Positions 32,011-44,783 of a DNA stretch of 64,000 bases are shown here, one piece after another. The stretch is from NCBI GenBank assembly GCA_958450325.1, contig OY288241.1, forward strand, positions 37,376,778 through 37,440,777, written 5' to 3'. Source of the DNA: Agrostemma githago (Eukaryota > Streptophyta > Magnoliopsida > Caryophyllales > Caryophyllaceae). Numbering within the stretch: position 1 is the stretch's first letter; each line of letters begins with the position of its first letter. The notes beneath the pieces were generated by a model, which ran no database searches, was not told where the DNA came from, and saw only the letters and a program-made list of their open reading frames with translations. The position numbers were made by a program, and so were the translations under genes.

Positions 32011-35000
32011 TATGAAAGAATTGATAAAGCTTTTGCTTCTTCCTGTTGGCTCTCCATCTTCCCTAATACAGCCGTTAAGCATTACCCAGTTCAGATAAGT
32101 GACCATGCTATGATTGGAATTGACCTATTCCTTTGTCGTGATCACAAAATTCGTCCTTATAAAATCGAGGCCTGGAACTTTGATTTTAATGATTGTATGC
32201 TTAAGGTTTCGTCTCTTGGACGTCTGCTTCCTCATCCCAGGAGTTTAAAGGGTCACCTTCTTTCATCCTCGCAAGGAAAATTGCTAAAGCTAGGACTATC
32301 GTGAAAAAATGGTCTTTAGACAAACGACTTGAATGGGGCAAGAAATGGACGGAGTTTGACGAAGTTCTCTCTTCGGACATGGATGATATTCTTGAAGGCA
32401 AAAATACCTATGATTATAATCATCACCACGGGGAACTGATTGATTATTGTAATGTTGTAAACAAGTATTGGAAACAAAGAATGAAGCTTAAGTGGGACCT
32501 TGATGGTAACACTTGTACCAGATTTTATTTCAACTGGGTGAAAGGAAGAAGCAGTAAGAATTTTATTGTTGGGCTTAACCTAGCTGACAACTCCTGGACT
32601 TTTCAGCAGGAAGAGATTCAAACTGCCTTTGTGAACTACTTTTCTAGTATCTTCAACACTTCTCTCCGATCTTTACCTTCTCAGGAGGCTATTTCTTCTG
32701 ATAGCCATTTACAGCAGCGGGATGTCCTCCCTCCTTCACATTATTTGTTCAATAATCTTTCATCTCTATTATCGGACAGTAATATTGCTTATCTCAGCAC
32801 TTCTTTCACTGTCAAGAAGGTTAGAAGCGCGGTGTTCCAACTGGGGCACTTAAATCGCCAGGTCCCGATGGGATTTCAGCTATCTTTTTTCAGCCATATT
32901 AGCACTTTATCAAAGATGATGTCACTCAGGCAGCATGCCATTGTCTAAATTCTGGTTTCATTCTCAAGGAGTTCAATAGAACCTACATCACTCTGATACC
33001 CAAGATTGCTAATCCAGAAAGTGTGGAGCATTTTCGCCCAATTAGTCTTTGCAACACTATTACGAAGATTATTACTAAATGTATAGCGAATAGACTCAAA
33101 AAAATTATTATTGGTGTTATTGGTCCCTTTCAAAACGGATTCATGCCGGGCAAAAGCTGCGGAGATAATATACTGCTTGCCCATGAATTAATTCATCATA
33201 TTAATAAATCCGGGAAAGCCAAGCACAGATTGATGGCTTTCAAGGGAGATATGAGCAAGGCATTCGACAGATTGGAATGGGATTTCTTAAAAAAACTCTT
33301 TATGCATTTCGATTCCCTGAGAAGTTCATCTCTCTTATCATGAATTGTGTCCAATCTGTCTCTTATGAAATTCTTATTAATGGTGCTCCCTCTAAGAAAA
33401 TTGTTCCATCTAGAGGTCTTCGACAAGGAGACCCGATGTCTCCCTATCTCTTCATCCTGGCTATGGAAGTACTCTCTGCTAGTCTCACTAAAGCACAGGA
33501 AATGGGAAATCTGAACGGGATTAAAATTTGTAGACAAGCACCAAATATTAGCCATCTCTTCTTTGAAGATGATGCCATTTTCTTTGCCAAGTGCGATCAT
33601 AACTCATTTGATACTGTGAGTAAAATTCTTCATGACTATTGTCTTCCCTCAGGTCAACTCATAAATTTTGATAAATCTGTTATACACTTTGTTCCCTCGA
33701 CGACTCTGGCTAATGCTAAATATTGCATCAAGTCTCTTCAGATTAGAAGTAATAATAAGATGGGTAATTACTTGGGTATTCCAATCTTATTGGAAGGTAA
33801 TAAAAAGGAATTTTACAATGATATTCTAAGTCGTGTCAAAAAGCGAATCAATTCCTGGAGCGACTCTACCCTCTCGCCGGCCGGTCGACTGACTCTTATC
33901 ACTTCGATCCTCGCTTCATTATCTATTTACTCCCTATCGGTATTTCATATATCGATAAGTGTGGCAAAGAAATTAAATTCTCTCTTTGCTCATTTTTGGT
34001 GGGCTGGGATCAAGTGTAATAACACTATTCATTGGAGAAGCATTAACTACATCAGTCTTCCAAAGTTTGAGGGTGGTTTGGGTATTCGTAATGTTACGTG
34101 TCTTAATCAAGCTCTCCTTGCGAAGATGACCTGGAAGATTTTGACGTGCCCTGACTCTTTAATTAGTAAAGTCTTTGGGGCTAAATACAAGATTGGTTGC
34201 TCTTCTATTACTAAAACTGTTGGGAAGTATTATCAAGGGAGCTCGTGGGGATGGAAGGGCATCCAATGGGGATTAAAACTTCTCAAAAGTCGAACTGCCT
34301 AGATTCCGGGTTCGAATAGCTCGCTGGGTATCTGGAGCGAGAAATGGACTGGAGGTCAAATTCCGGTTCCTATGACCGGGGTCAATCTGACTAATTCTGA
34401 CGATTTTCCCTCTGTCATTTCTGAACTTATCTCCAGTTCTGGTGGTTGGAACATTAACATTCTTGAAAGCCTCTTCGCTCCGCATTGGGTTTCTCATATC
34501 CTGAAGGTTTATCTTCCCCGGTCTCCTACTCCCGATAGAATATATTGGAGTGATTCTTTTGACGGAGACTACTCGGTTAAATCCGGCTACAGGGTGGCTT
34601 TTGATAACCATAAAGAGACTTCCCATTTTCCTTCTGGTAAGGAAACTATCACCCCGGAGCTGAAGAAATTCAATAAAAAAATTCTTTGGAAGATTAAATG
34701 TCCACAAAATGGAAAATTTTTCTTTGGAAACTTATCTATGGATGTCTTCCTATTGGTGTTGCTTTTCCGAAGCGTGGGATTCAATTGCAATTTTATTGCC
34801 CTTATTGTGATCTCTCAGGAAGCTCTACTCTGGAAACCGAGGCCCATCTCTTTGGAGATTGCGGTTTTGCCTCAGAACTTGGTCCAGTGGACCGCTCGGT
34901 CTCAATTGCTCCTCTGCCCTTAATATCGATCTCATCCATTGGATTATTAACTGGTTGTTTTTCTTAACTTCTAAGGATGATGGAGATTGGCTAACGTGCA

Positions 35001-35536
35001 AATTTATAGGTACCCTTTGGTTTATTTGGTGCGCAAAGAACAATATTGTCTTTAAAGGCGACCTGAGCTCACCAACCCTGGTGCTGGAAGCTATCAATCG
35101 TTCTGGTGACTTTATTCGTCTAACTGGTAACACTTCTGGGTGCGACACTCACACCATCATGGTCGATGCCTCTTGGACTCCAGACTCGGTGTCAGCGGGA
35201 GGTTGGATCCTCCTTGACAGAGCTGGTAATCTTGTTGATCAAGACTTTGTTAGGTTTGAGATCGTCAACTCTTTACAAGCGGAAGCTTTTGCTTCTCTAG
35301 CTGCTTGCAAGTGGGATTTGAGTAGTAATCTCTTCCATATCATTGTTGAGACTGACTGCTTAATGCTAGTTGAAGCTCTCTCTGATCCTTTTCGCTACAG
35401 AAACGATCTCAGGAATATCCTCGACGATTTATTAGAGCTCTGTAGTCATTTTCACTGCTTATCTTTTAGATTTATCCCTAGAATTTTTAATAAACGTGCC
35501 CATGGAATAGCCATCACGACACGGAAAAACTGTTAG
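32011..35536 (+). pseudogene. LINE ORF2 fragment (endonuclease end, RT, zf-RVT, RNase H)
   Basis: In order: the endonuclease C-terminus (YERIDKAFASSCW, QISDHAMIG), then the RT. RT motifs are TLIPKIANPESVEHFRPISL, GFMPGKSCGDNILLAHE, DMSKAFDRLEW, GLRQGDPMSPYLF and FFEDDAIFF, where FADD is usual. The thumb and linker have GGLGIRN; zf-RVT has DYSVKSGYRVAF and CPYCDLSGSSTLETEAHLF. RNase H has VDASWTPDSVSAGGW and QAEAFASLAACKW. Frame changes occur near 32270, 32850-32950, 33290, 34300, 34700 and 34900. Dead coding sequence. Confidence 0.92.
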
Positions 35537-35566
35537 TCATGTATTTTACAGCTGACAAAAAAAAAT
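32011..35566 (+). mobile_element. L1-type LINE, 5' truncated
   Basis: A 15-bp target duplication GAATTACTTAAGGTT lies at 31996-32010 and 35567-35581, and a short A-run tail ends at 35565. The insert starts inside the endonuclease domain of ORF2. 5' truncation, A tail and variable-length TSD are diagnostic of LINE retrotransposition. It lies within the AT-rich tandem repeat. Confidence 0.93.
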
Positions 35567-35981
35567 GAATTACTTAAGGTTATAATCTTAAGAGTTCTTT
35601 ATGACTCAAGAGATTTTTGGTGGATATCTAAGCACGGATGATTACTACTCCCTCCGTTCCAATGAATTGTTTGCCTATTCCATATTGGGACGTTTCAATG
35701 AATTGTTTGCATTTCTATTTTAGAAATATTTTTATATGCAATTTGATCCTTCTCATGAGTTTTGCTCTACATGTCACTCCCTCATTGGATCCCTTACCCT
35801 TAATACCAAAAGGAAAGGTAAACAATTGATTGGAACGGAGGGAGTATTATTTATAATACAGAATTTCATCACCTTTTTATAATTTGTCAATGTGGGATAA
35901 CTTTAATATCTTTATATGTAATAAATTCATCACTTTTTTGAGCAAATAATAAGAAATTTATACTCTAATATAAGCATTTTC
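35567..35981. repeat. Degenerate AT-rich tandem repeat, right block
   Basis: Continuation of the left block: GGTGGATATCTAAGCACGGATGATTACTA is present both near 31950 and near 35612 (only part quoted elsewhere), followed by AATGTGGGATAACTTTAAT. It carries MITE 35648-35844. Confidence 0.75.
35648..35844. mobile_element. Stowaway-like MITE (197 bp)
   Basis: TA target duplication at 35646-35647 and 35845-35846; ends CTCCCTCCGTTCCAATGA and GATTGGAACGGAGGGAG. Opposite orientation to the related copy at 29273-29459. Confidence 0.9.
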
Positions 35982-36229
35982 TACCACAAATCTAATTCAT
36001 TCATTTTTATAATTTTATTTTCGATAACTTTTTGTTACACGAAATTTCATGGTTTTAAGATGAAAATTATAAAACATCATATTAAGATGATATATTAAAT
36101 ATATTATTACAATAATTAAAAGATTCTTTACTTTATTTTTTATTATTAATGATACTTTCCTAAATTGAGTTTTGATACAACAAACCAATCATATCGCATG
36201 AAAAGTTCCTCCTTTATATATATATAAAT
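35982..36229. other. AT-rich flank of the MULE
   Basis: No gene seen. Ends in a (TA)n tract at about 36214-36226 directly before the candidate MULE terminus. Confidence 0.5.
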
Positions 36230-36404
36230 GGGATCAAGGGAGTTTGGTGAAAAATGGGAAGTTGGGAAGTTGTGTTTATGGCCCTTGATTTTGGTTGGAT
36301 GGATGACCTAGATTAATCAAAAGAAAAAGAAAAAGGGAGAGGAGGTACTTGGAATGACTAGTTGCAGGCAGTAGCAGACAGGAGCAGAGCAACAGCAGGT
36401 AAAG

Positions 36405-36560
36405 CAGAGCAACAACAGCGCACTCTCTCTCAATCTTTCATCATTTCCATCACCAAAATTCACTTTCCTTCTCTCAATTACTCACCATTTCGTAGCGCAA
36501 TCTCTCCCAATCTTTCATAACTTCCATCACCAAAATTCACTCTCTCACTAAAATTCAAAA
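36405..36560 (+). repeat. Short duplication in MULE 5' leader
   Basis: Two ~50-base copies of a phrase starting GCGCACTCTCTC or GCGCAATCTCTC and containing TTCCATCACCAAAATTCACT, about 77 bases apart, upstream of the transposase ATG. Probably untranslated leader. Confidence 0.7.
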
Positions 36561-36840
36561 ATTCATCCCATTGCTCACCATTTCATTTCATTAAAATTCA
36601 AAATTCATCCTAACTCAATATTCAACTCGTTATTTATACTATCATGCAAAATAGCTAAACCCTCTACATCTCCATGCTCCAATGGTGCTGTTCCTTGAAG
36701 ATTCGTATGTTCTCGAAAATGTCCAGTCGAAAATTTCTGTTCAACATGCAGGAGGTAAGATGAGTACATACATATATATTTGGTATCTTGCATTTTGGAA
36801 TTCCATTTTTTTGTTTGGTTTGTTAATTTGAAAAGTTATA

Positions 36841-37590
36841 CAGTTGTAATGTCACAACCACACTCTTATATGATGGACAGTCACACAGTTATAACGTGAT
36901 AGTCAAACTTAATATGATAGACAGTCACACGTTCCACGTTTTTCTACAGCTTTTCTGCTGTAGATGTAGTTGTATTATGTGAAGTTGCAGTTTTATTATT
37001 CCAAATATTGGTGCGGGTAAGACTGATATATTTATTACGTTATATTCATTATCCACACGTTCCATCATTATTATGTTTATTATTGTTATTTTTTTGGTTG
37101 TCGAGTATTGTATATTGGTTTGTAGTTGTACTTATAGTTCTTATGCGTTGTGGGTATTAATCAAGCCAAATTATTATTGTGTTGGATCCATGTAGTTGTA
37201 GTTTTCTGCTACAGGTGTAGTTGTATTACGTTGAAGTTCCTTTATTCAAAATATTTATGTTGGTTTGTTTATATTTATTATTGTTGGTATTTTGTATGGG
37301 TGTTATACTTATGATTGTTATATTTATCATGCTATTATATGAGCAAAGCCACAGTCGCTGTTGAGAAAGGTCACATTTCATTAAGGTTAGAGATGAATGC
37401 GTGCGTTGCAAGATTGATAGTGTGTAATATAGGGTTTCTTTTTATCGACAGTAGTTTAACCCATGCAACTTATATCACGTGATTGTACACCTCAATATGA
37501 GTGACTATGCAACTCATAGCATGTGATTGTACACATCAACATGTGTGATTGTGCCAAGTGAACTTTGTGATTATTTCTAACTATTTCTAA
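36841..37590. repeat. Intron 1 with minisatellite remnants
   Basis: Intron 1 (36755-37667) contains GTGACTRTACA-type units in both orientations (36850-36935 reversed, 37440-37570 forward). The ~128 bases 37459-37586 closely match 48212-48338 in an intron of the Ulp1-type gene. Confidence 0.75.
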
Positions 37591-39429
37591 CTAGTTTTTA
37601 GTGTGTAATATATTGTTCCAACCACTGATAGTGTTTTTTGTTTTTATTGTTCCAACCTATATGCCAGTTGAAGACACAATGATTATGCCTTACGTAGGGC
37701 AGAAGTTCGCGTACATCGACGGAGCATTCTTGTTTTATCAATCTTACGCATCTTCCTTTGGTTTCGAGGCGAAGAGGTACACAACAACTAGATCTTTTGA
37801 TGGTTCGATCAAGAAGAAATTGTTGGCTTGTAACAAGGAGGGCAAAACAGCTAGCCAGAGCATGGTGAAGTTGTCGAGCACGGGAGAGAAGGAGGGGCAA
37901 GAGTATGTGGGATCGTATGAACCCAAAAGGAATACGAAGACAACGAGGACGCAATGTGGAGCAAGAATTAGGCTCTGTGCAATGATCGGGGGGTTTTATA
38001 TTGAAGAGTTCATTGAGGAACACAACCACGATCTTGTGATGGTTAAGGAAAGAGAGTTTCAAAAGTCATCTCGAAATCTATCAAGATATCACAAGGAGAT
38101 GATCGTTTGCAACTCGAGGGTGCGTAACGTCTGTGAACAATGTTGTTAGTGTATGGTTGACTGCTAACTGTGCGCGACTAATGCAGTTGCAATTTTGTGT
38201 GTGCAGCTGAAGATCGGGGCGACTCGGACATACAGGATATGCAAGGAGCTGTCGAGCGGATATCAGAACATCGGAGCATCGTTGGTTGATTTCAAGAACT
38301 GGGGGAGGAACGTCAAGTGCTTCGTCCCCGAGCAGGATGGTCAATTGTTCATAGACCAGTTCAAGAGTTTGAGAGACAGTCAGGAGGATTTTTACTTTGA
38401 CTACGATGTGGATGCAGATGGAAGTTTACGTAGGGTCATTTGGGCGGATGGTGCAGCTCGAAGGAACTACGCGGCATTCGGGGATGCAGTTTCGTTCGAC
38501 CCAACGTACGGGACCAACGTGTATTCTATGGTGTTCAAACGGTCTGTCACGTTCTGTGGGGCGTTGCTATTAAAGGAGGACTAAGAGTCATTTATATGGG
38601 TCCTCTCCCATTTTCTGGAAGCCATGGGCGGGAAGGAACCCTGTTATATCATTACAGACCAGGATCCCGGTGTTTTAAAAGCCGTCCCAGAAATATTCAA
38701 AGCAACGCACCAACGGTGCTGCACGTGGCACATCATGAACAAGGTTCCAACAAAGTACGGCAGATCAAGAGAGGAGGCCTAGGAATTCGTAAAAGCACTC
38801 AATGCAATTATATGGGATGATGACATCGAGGCGTCGGAGTTTGATGACAGGTGGGGGCGGATTATGATCGACCATGATGCTGTTGGGATCGAATGGTTCG
38901 AAAATATGTTCGAAGACAGGAGCAAATGGGTTGCAGCCCATTGCAGGGAGGTGAGGATGTCCGGAATTATGAGGACAACGCAGAGATCAGAGAGTGAGAA
39001 CAGTTTCTTCAAAAAGTTTGAAGACAACAGAGGTACGTTGGTCCAGTTCTGGATGCGTTTCGAAAGTGCGATGGACCAACAGAGGCACATGCAGAAGAGG
39101 CTAGATAACGATAACCGGCAGACATTCCCCAAAACTGGAACGATGAATCCGATGGAGACCCACGCGGCAAGGGTGTACACGCACGTGGCTTTTGCACACT
39201 TTCAGGAAGAGGTCAAGTTTTCGCTGTACACGTGCAGCGTTCGTGGGTATCAGGAGAAGGATGGGATCGAAGCGACAACAGTTCTGGACTCCATCCGGGA
39301 CCGCAACTACATTGTTGAATACAATCCAGGTATTGGCACAGAAAGTCACTGTCCATGTTGTGTAGCCACAGTCACATAGGCTGGCTATATGACCTAAACA
39401 TTGTGATTCTAAACTGCGGTGAGTGTGAC

Positions 39430-42400
39430 TGTAACACTCGCTATTTTTCCTAAGCATTTTTATTCTATCCGTCGGGACTTCGTCTTAACTCTGTCACTTT
39501 TGGCCTCATATTTTATCATTTTACTAAGCTCTATTTTAATTTTTGAGTTTAATAATTTTTATTTTTAAATTTAAAGATTTAAAATTCCTTTAAATCCATT
39601 TATTTGGTTTCTTCGTAAACTAATTAATTTTTCCGCAAGGAATTCTATTTCTTTTCGAATTGACATTTTTAAGCTTGGATTTAAGTTATTCCTTTTCCTA
39701 AAAATGTTTGAATGCGTTTCTATAATATTTTCAACTAGTAAATATTTTTATTTACAGAAAAATTAGTTGTTAATGATTTTTATTACGAAGCTTCGCGAAT
39801 AATTATTTTCTTACGCGAGGTTTACTCGAATTACTTTGAAATGCCTTTAACTATTTTACGATTATACTTTTTATCAACTTATAAATTATTTGAGACCATT
39901 TTCTCACATTTTGGACCGACTAAGCTCTTGGTCACAAGTTTTATTACGTTTTATTTAAACGTTTCATTTTATCACGTTGAAACGTAAACATAAGATAATT
40001 TTTATTTCATTCAATTGTTGCATTAGTGTCAAAACTTTTCACACTCCCTTTCCCATTCATTTGGCCGGCCACCTTAGCTTATTCCACCTTGTTTTCATCA
40101 ACTTTTAAATCCCATTTTAATTAGGAAACCATCCATTTCCTTACTACCTTTCATTCGTTTATCAAAAGTAAAAAAAAATCTATCTTCATCCTCACTTTGG
40201 GCCGTGGCACTCACCTCTATTCTAGGATTATTTTTGCTTCAATTCTAGTCTTAATCGACTCAAATTCATCGTCAAATAATCCTCTTTCCGTTCTCTTCGT
40301 TAAGGTATTAATCCACGTCGTTTTCGATCAATTCTTACCTTAAATTTTTATTAGTTTTCTCATGGTATTTTTCTGCCATGATTTCCGTGTTTGGTAGGAT
40401 TTTTGGACGATCCCGAAGCCGACGAATATATTATCGATTCAGACTTGGAGTAGAGGTAACGTCGATGTTACTCGGTATTTCAAGATTTTAATTGAGTATT
40501 TGCATGTATATACTTTTATATTTTATTTTGGCAATATATGTATGTCACGGATTCTGGAAAAAATTTTAAAGTTGAAAATTTGCATGTTTCGATATTTTTA
40601 TCGCTTTTACGAGATTAACGATTAAATTGTTATATTAATTTGTAAAATCGTAATAATCGGCCTAATCATGTAATATATGTTTATATTCTGGAAAAATGTT
40701 GTTTTTGATGATTTTTAATAATTTAGTATTTTTCTGATATTTTTGATATCGATTATTGAATTATTACCGTTTTCGGACAAAAACGATTAAAAGCCGATTT
40801 TTAGTTCAAGTACTTGAACATTTTATTTTAATCTGATTTTTGACGTGGTGAAACTTTCTGGTGAAATAGAATTTTCTGAATTTTTTCATAAGTTTTCGGA
40901 ATTGTTAAGTGGATGAATTAATTAATCACTTTAAATCATCGTTTATCGTTAAAACCGTGTTTGTTGTTTAAATTCTCGATTTCTGGTCTTTGGTTTAAAT
41001 CTGGAAAAAATTTTGATTCTGATGATTTCATATTAAAATCTATTTCTATGATTTTTAGTGCCTTAATAAAATGTTAAGAACGATAGGTTTATTAATGAAA
41101 TCGTTAATTGCGAAAAACGGGTTTAAATGACGGTTTTGTTGAAATTTGTTAAATCTGGGGTTTTGGAAAAATCTGGAAAAATTTATATTCTGTAAAATCA
41201 GGATTTTAAAGTGTAATAATAATTTTTGGATATAAATACTTAAATCGTTTTGTAATTACTATTTTTATTAATCGTTGTTGTCGAGATTGGACGATTAACG
41301 AGAAAACGCTTTAAAAACCGAGTTTTTAGAATTTTGGAATTTTTTTTTCTGGACAGAATGTCTATAAATATAATTTAACTATTTTACGTAATTTTTGTAC
41401 TATTTATTATAGTCTTTAATTAATAAATATTGATTTTCGGACAAATTGTGATTTATCGTTAAAATGCTTCGTCTTACCTAAAAGAATTATTTTTCCAGCA
41501 ATTTTGAAAGTATTTAAATCTGAAACTTTAAGATTTAAATCATCCCTTAACATATTCTAAATATATTCAATGGTTTAATTAAATAAAAGACGTTAAAAGA
41601 TTTAATTTGACATTTGCCGTAAAATCCTATTTGTAATTGTATTGTCGTAACTAATAATAATTAGGGAATTTTAGCTTTGTAAATTTTGAAAACACCCTGA
41701 TTAGTATTATTAAAAATTTTAAGACATTTTTAATCATTTTATACACTTGTACGATATTTCAATAACTTCATAAACTCAAATGTTCTTACTTTAATAATTA
41801 ATATCGTTAAGGCCGAAAGTATTAGTTTTATGAACCTATATCCTTTACTAAAAGTGTGGTATTAGTATGAACTAATATTTTCACTATTTTGATATAATGC
41901 TATTTTTAGTAAAGTTTCTAAAAATAGAAGTTTCCTAAAATTGAAAATTTCCTCTTTTGGAAAGTGATTTCTTTTGCCCTTTTGTTCTCTTATTATTATA
42001 ATGATCATATCTCTTATATATATCGATAATGACTTTGTTTTGGAGTTATGGAATAAGGATAAGTGTGGGGTTAGAGTAATACAGTCTAGGATGTACTGTT
42101 TTGCCATCAACTATAAGGCTGGTGTATCCATTTGGGATGCATTGGTTGTTGAACTGGATACATTTGGTGTCCAGGAGTATATGTGCATTGTGCCCTTAAG
42201 CTAGATATCGCATCGTGTTAATCGTCGTCAGTTGAACTGGATACATTTGGTATCTAGGAGGGGTGTATATTACTTAAGCTAGGACCTCGCATGATAAGTC
42301 GACGTCCTATTATGGTTGAGTTGCCTAGTTAGAGACCTTGGATCTTCGCTGCGTGTGAAGTTGGTGTCTGAGTTCTCGAAGCTAGTTTTTAGTATATCCC

Positions 42401-42943
42401 TAGTGAAAGTCTAGCCTTGTGCACACTGATCGAACATCCATAACGCCATTTTGATTATTTTATTTATTATCGATATAAATTGGTTTGCAGGTTGGCAAAT
42501 ATCTTTATGTTTCTTCGGAAACCCTTTTGATTAATTTGTTTTACGCTAAAGCTTATTTTAATATGCTGTTTTACTGTTTTCCATTTTTACTATTTTTCCT
42601 ATATTAGTAATTACTGTTTTAAAATCCTGTTATACGGCTGGGAGAACGTTGACGTTGCTCCCCACTGATTGTGGCTGTTATGTTTTAACATGGCAGGTAT
42701 ACGTGTTTATTTTCCGGTGGGTGTGGGCTAACGAGCAGTCTTGGATCCTGCTGATCTTTTAATAATCATGTCTTAAGGATTGTTTAACCTCTTTATGGAT
42801 TGTTTTAAATTTTAGCCATTTTTATGTATGGCGCATGTTTGACTTTACCAATTTAATTTATTAAGACATAGTTCTGTGTGTTTTAATCCCGACTCTACAG
42901 TGTTTCCGCCACTGTATCGCGCTAGAATTTTTAGGGGATTACA
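39430..42943 (+). mobile_element. LTR-type insertion in transposase intron 3 (solo LTR or non-autonomous element)
   Basis: Begins TGTAACACTCGC and ends GGGGATTACA. Flanked by GTGAC on both sides (39425-39429 and 42944-42948), a perfect 5-bp target duplication. It is 3514 bp with no coding frame above ~80 codons. TG..CA ends plus 5-bp TSD indicate LTR-integrase insertion. I see no internal LTR repeat, so a solo LTR is the simplest reading. Confidence 0.8.
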
Positions 42944-43150
42944 GTGACTGTGCACAATGTGGTGAGTGTGAATGCACAACGTAACGAGTTTTATTCAATA
43001 ATTCATTGAATGTGACTATACACAATAAAGGATGCGACTCTAGAATGCAGTGCGTGTGATTGTACAACGCAATTCGTTTGATTCTGCGACGTAAGGACTA
43101 TGACTATGCAACATAATGGGTGTGACTATACCCTGTAAAGGTTGTGACTA
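42944..43150. repeat. Minisatellite in transposase intron 3
   Basis: Units like GTGTGACTATACAC recur about ten times. The array was split by the insertion 39430-42943; its other part is at 39345-39429. Confidence 0.8.
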
Positions 43151-43865
43151 TACCTTTGGAAAGTCACATCCTGTACGTTGCGTAGCCACTGTCCGTACGG
43201 TCAAGAGTCGCACTCTTTATATGTTTTTTAATGCACTGGTAGGTACCTGTGAAGTCAGCTGTACTTGCAGGAAGTTCGTTCGGTATGGAATTCTTTGCAG
43301 GCACGCCATTTGGATATACTCTTCGAAAGGACGGGAGACGATCCCGGAACGGTACGTGGCATGTAGATGGACAAAGGATGTTCTACATAATGTTAAAGCG
43401 TGTCCCCTCTTAGAGAGTCGCCTACGCGATGAGAAGGCTGTTACAGTCACGAGGCTGTTTTCGGAATTCTATGAGACCGTCAGTCATGTCAGCAAAATGG
43501 GTAAGGAAGACGTTAGTAATCTAGCTGACGTCATTCGCGACTTCAGGTCCGATATTGCCTTTGCTGGTCCTGGTAGCAAGACGCAAGAATTAGAGGAGAT
43601 CCTCGGCTGTACGAGCGCAATTGAAATAACCATATTGCCCCCGAAGAAAGCCAAGAGTAAGGGCAGTGGGAAGCGGATGCTTTCTTCTAAGGCAAAGGTT
43701 GCTGCAATTGCCGCCAAGCCTAAACGGTTGTGTAAGAACTGCAAGAGGATGGGGCACCATGACAAGAGGAACTGCCCCAACCCATTTGCTAAGTACCCAC
43801 CTGTTGATGTTGAGGAGGAGGAGGAGGAGGACGCGACAGGAATTGCCGAGGAGGATTGTTCATGA

Positions 43866-44270
43866 ATATCATCTGTTACTTAGGAACATCATTTTTGGAA
43901 ACACAAAGGTTGTCGACGTTTGAAATGGTCAAGGTCCGTGACATTGTTTTCGTATATTGCGGACCTCAATCATTTCTAATATGGTGTAAGTCGTAGATCA
44001 TGGGGGCGATTTTCTTTTTTGTGAAACATAAAGACTTGTCGACGTTTGAAATGGTCAAGGTCCGTGATATTGTATACGTCTATTGCGGACCTTAATTATT
44101 TCTAATATGGCGTAGTCGTAAAGCGTGGGGGTCCGTAAAATTGTTTTTGTTTTTTTGACTGTAAGAATACATTGAAATAGCAGCCGTTTTTATTCTGGAA
44201 TGCATCATCTTTGGCTACAAATACAGCTGTACAGGAACATTATGCCCTTAATATTTGGGTGACACGAAAC
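43866..44270. repeat. Tandem ~125-base module downstream of transposase
   Basis: A module containing GACGTTTGAAATGGTCAAGG and TATTGCGGACC occurs at 43911 and 44038, and again at 45372. It marks the borders of the 1.3-kb duplication that carries the two small genes. Confidence 0.85.
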
Positions 44271-44540
44271 AAGTGAGTGTGATTGTGCAACGTAATGAGT
44301 GCAACTTTACAGTAGACAGTGTGTGATTGTAGAACAAGAGGTGGAGTGTGGTTACACTAATTGTGGGAGTGTAATTGTACAAGATAATGACTGTGATTCT
44401 ACAATACACTGACTGTGATTCTACAAAATGAAGTGGATAAACCTAAACTAGTTTTATGACATGATGACTGTGATTCTACACCATGTTTAGTGCGACTATA
44501 AAACTTGTTGAGTGTGACTATACACCATGTGTCTGTACAT
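44270..44540. repeat. Minisatellite block
   Basis: About ten degenerate units of the GTGTGATTGTACAA / GTGACTGTGATTCTACA type between the small genes and transposase. Nearly the same block recurs at 45595-45860 in the duplicated copy. Confidence 0.8.
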
Positions 44541-44783
44541 TAGAAAAATAGCGATGAAAATAGAGAAATAGCGCAATAGCGATGGAAATATTTGTACATT
44601 AGAAAAAGTCCATCTCTTACACAACATATAATACTTGCATACCATTAAACGCGGAAAACATTCTACGACATAATTCGGAAAACATCCATTGCATACCATT
44701 AAACGCTACATTTTAACATTCACTAAAACTTTAAACACATAAAATCGTCGATTACTAAACGCTACATCTTAACCCATACATAC

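Larger units (their letters stand above)
36682..43865 (+). pseudogene. FAR1-type MULE transposase, 4 exons, two premature stops
   Basis: Exons 36682-36754, 37668-38119, 38207-39329 and 43243-43865 all have GT..AG borders and phases that add to 757 codons. Exon 1 gives MVLFLEDSYVLENVQ. Exon 2 is a FAR1 DNA-binding domain (GQKFAYIDGAFLFYQSYA, EEHNHDLV). Exon 3 is the MULE DDE domain: SFDPTYGTN (Asp 38498), IITDQDPG (Asp 38657), CCTWHIMNK, QRSESENSFF. Exon 4 completes the SWIM zinc finger (NPG-TCEVSCTCRKF, GILCRHA) and ends with a CCHC knuckle (CKNCKRMGHHDKRNC) and an acidic tail. TAA at 38582-38584 and TAG at 38780-38782 break exon 3. Intron 3 carries the LTR-type insertion 39430-42943. Confidence 0.9.

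Noticed and set aside
39330..43242. Apparent duplication of a transposase exon (a SH..CVATV phrase at 39350 and 43165)
   Set aside because: Splicing 39329 to 43243 gives a clean NPG-TCEVSCTCRKF joint, so both phrases are intronic repeat, not exon.
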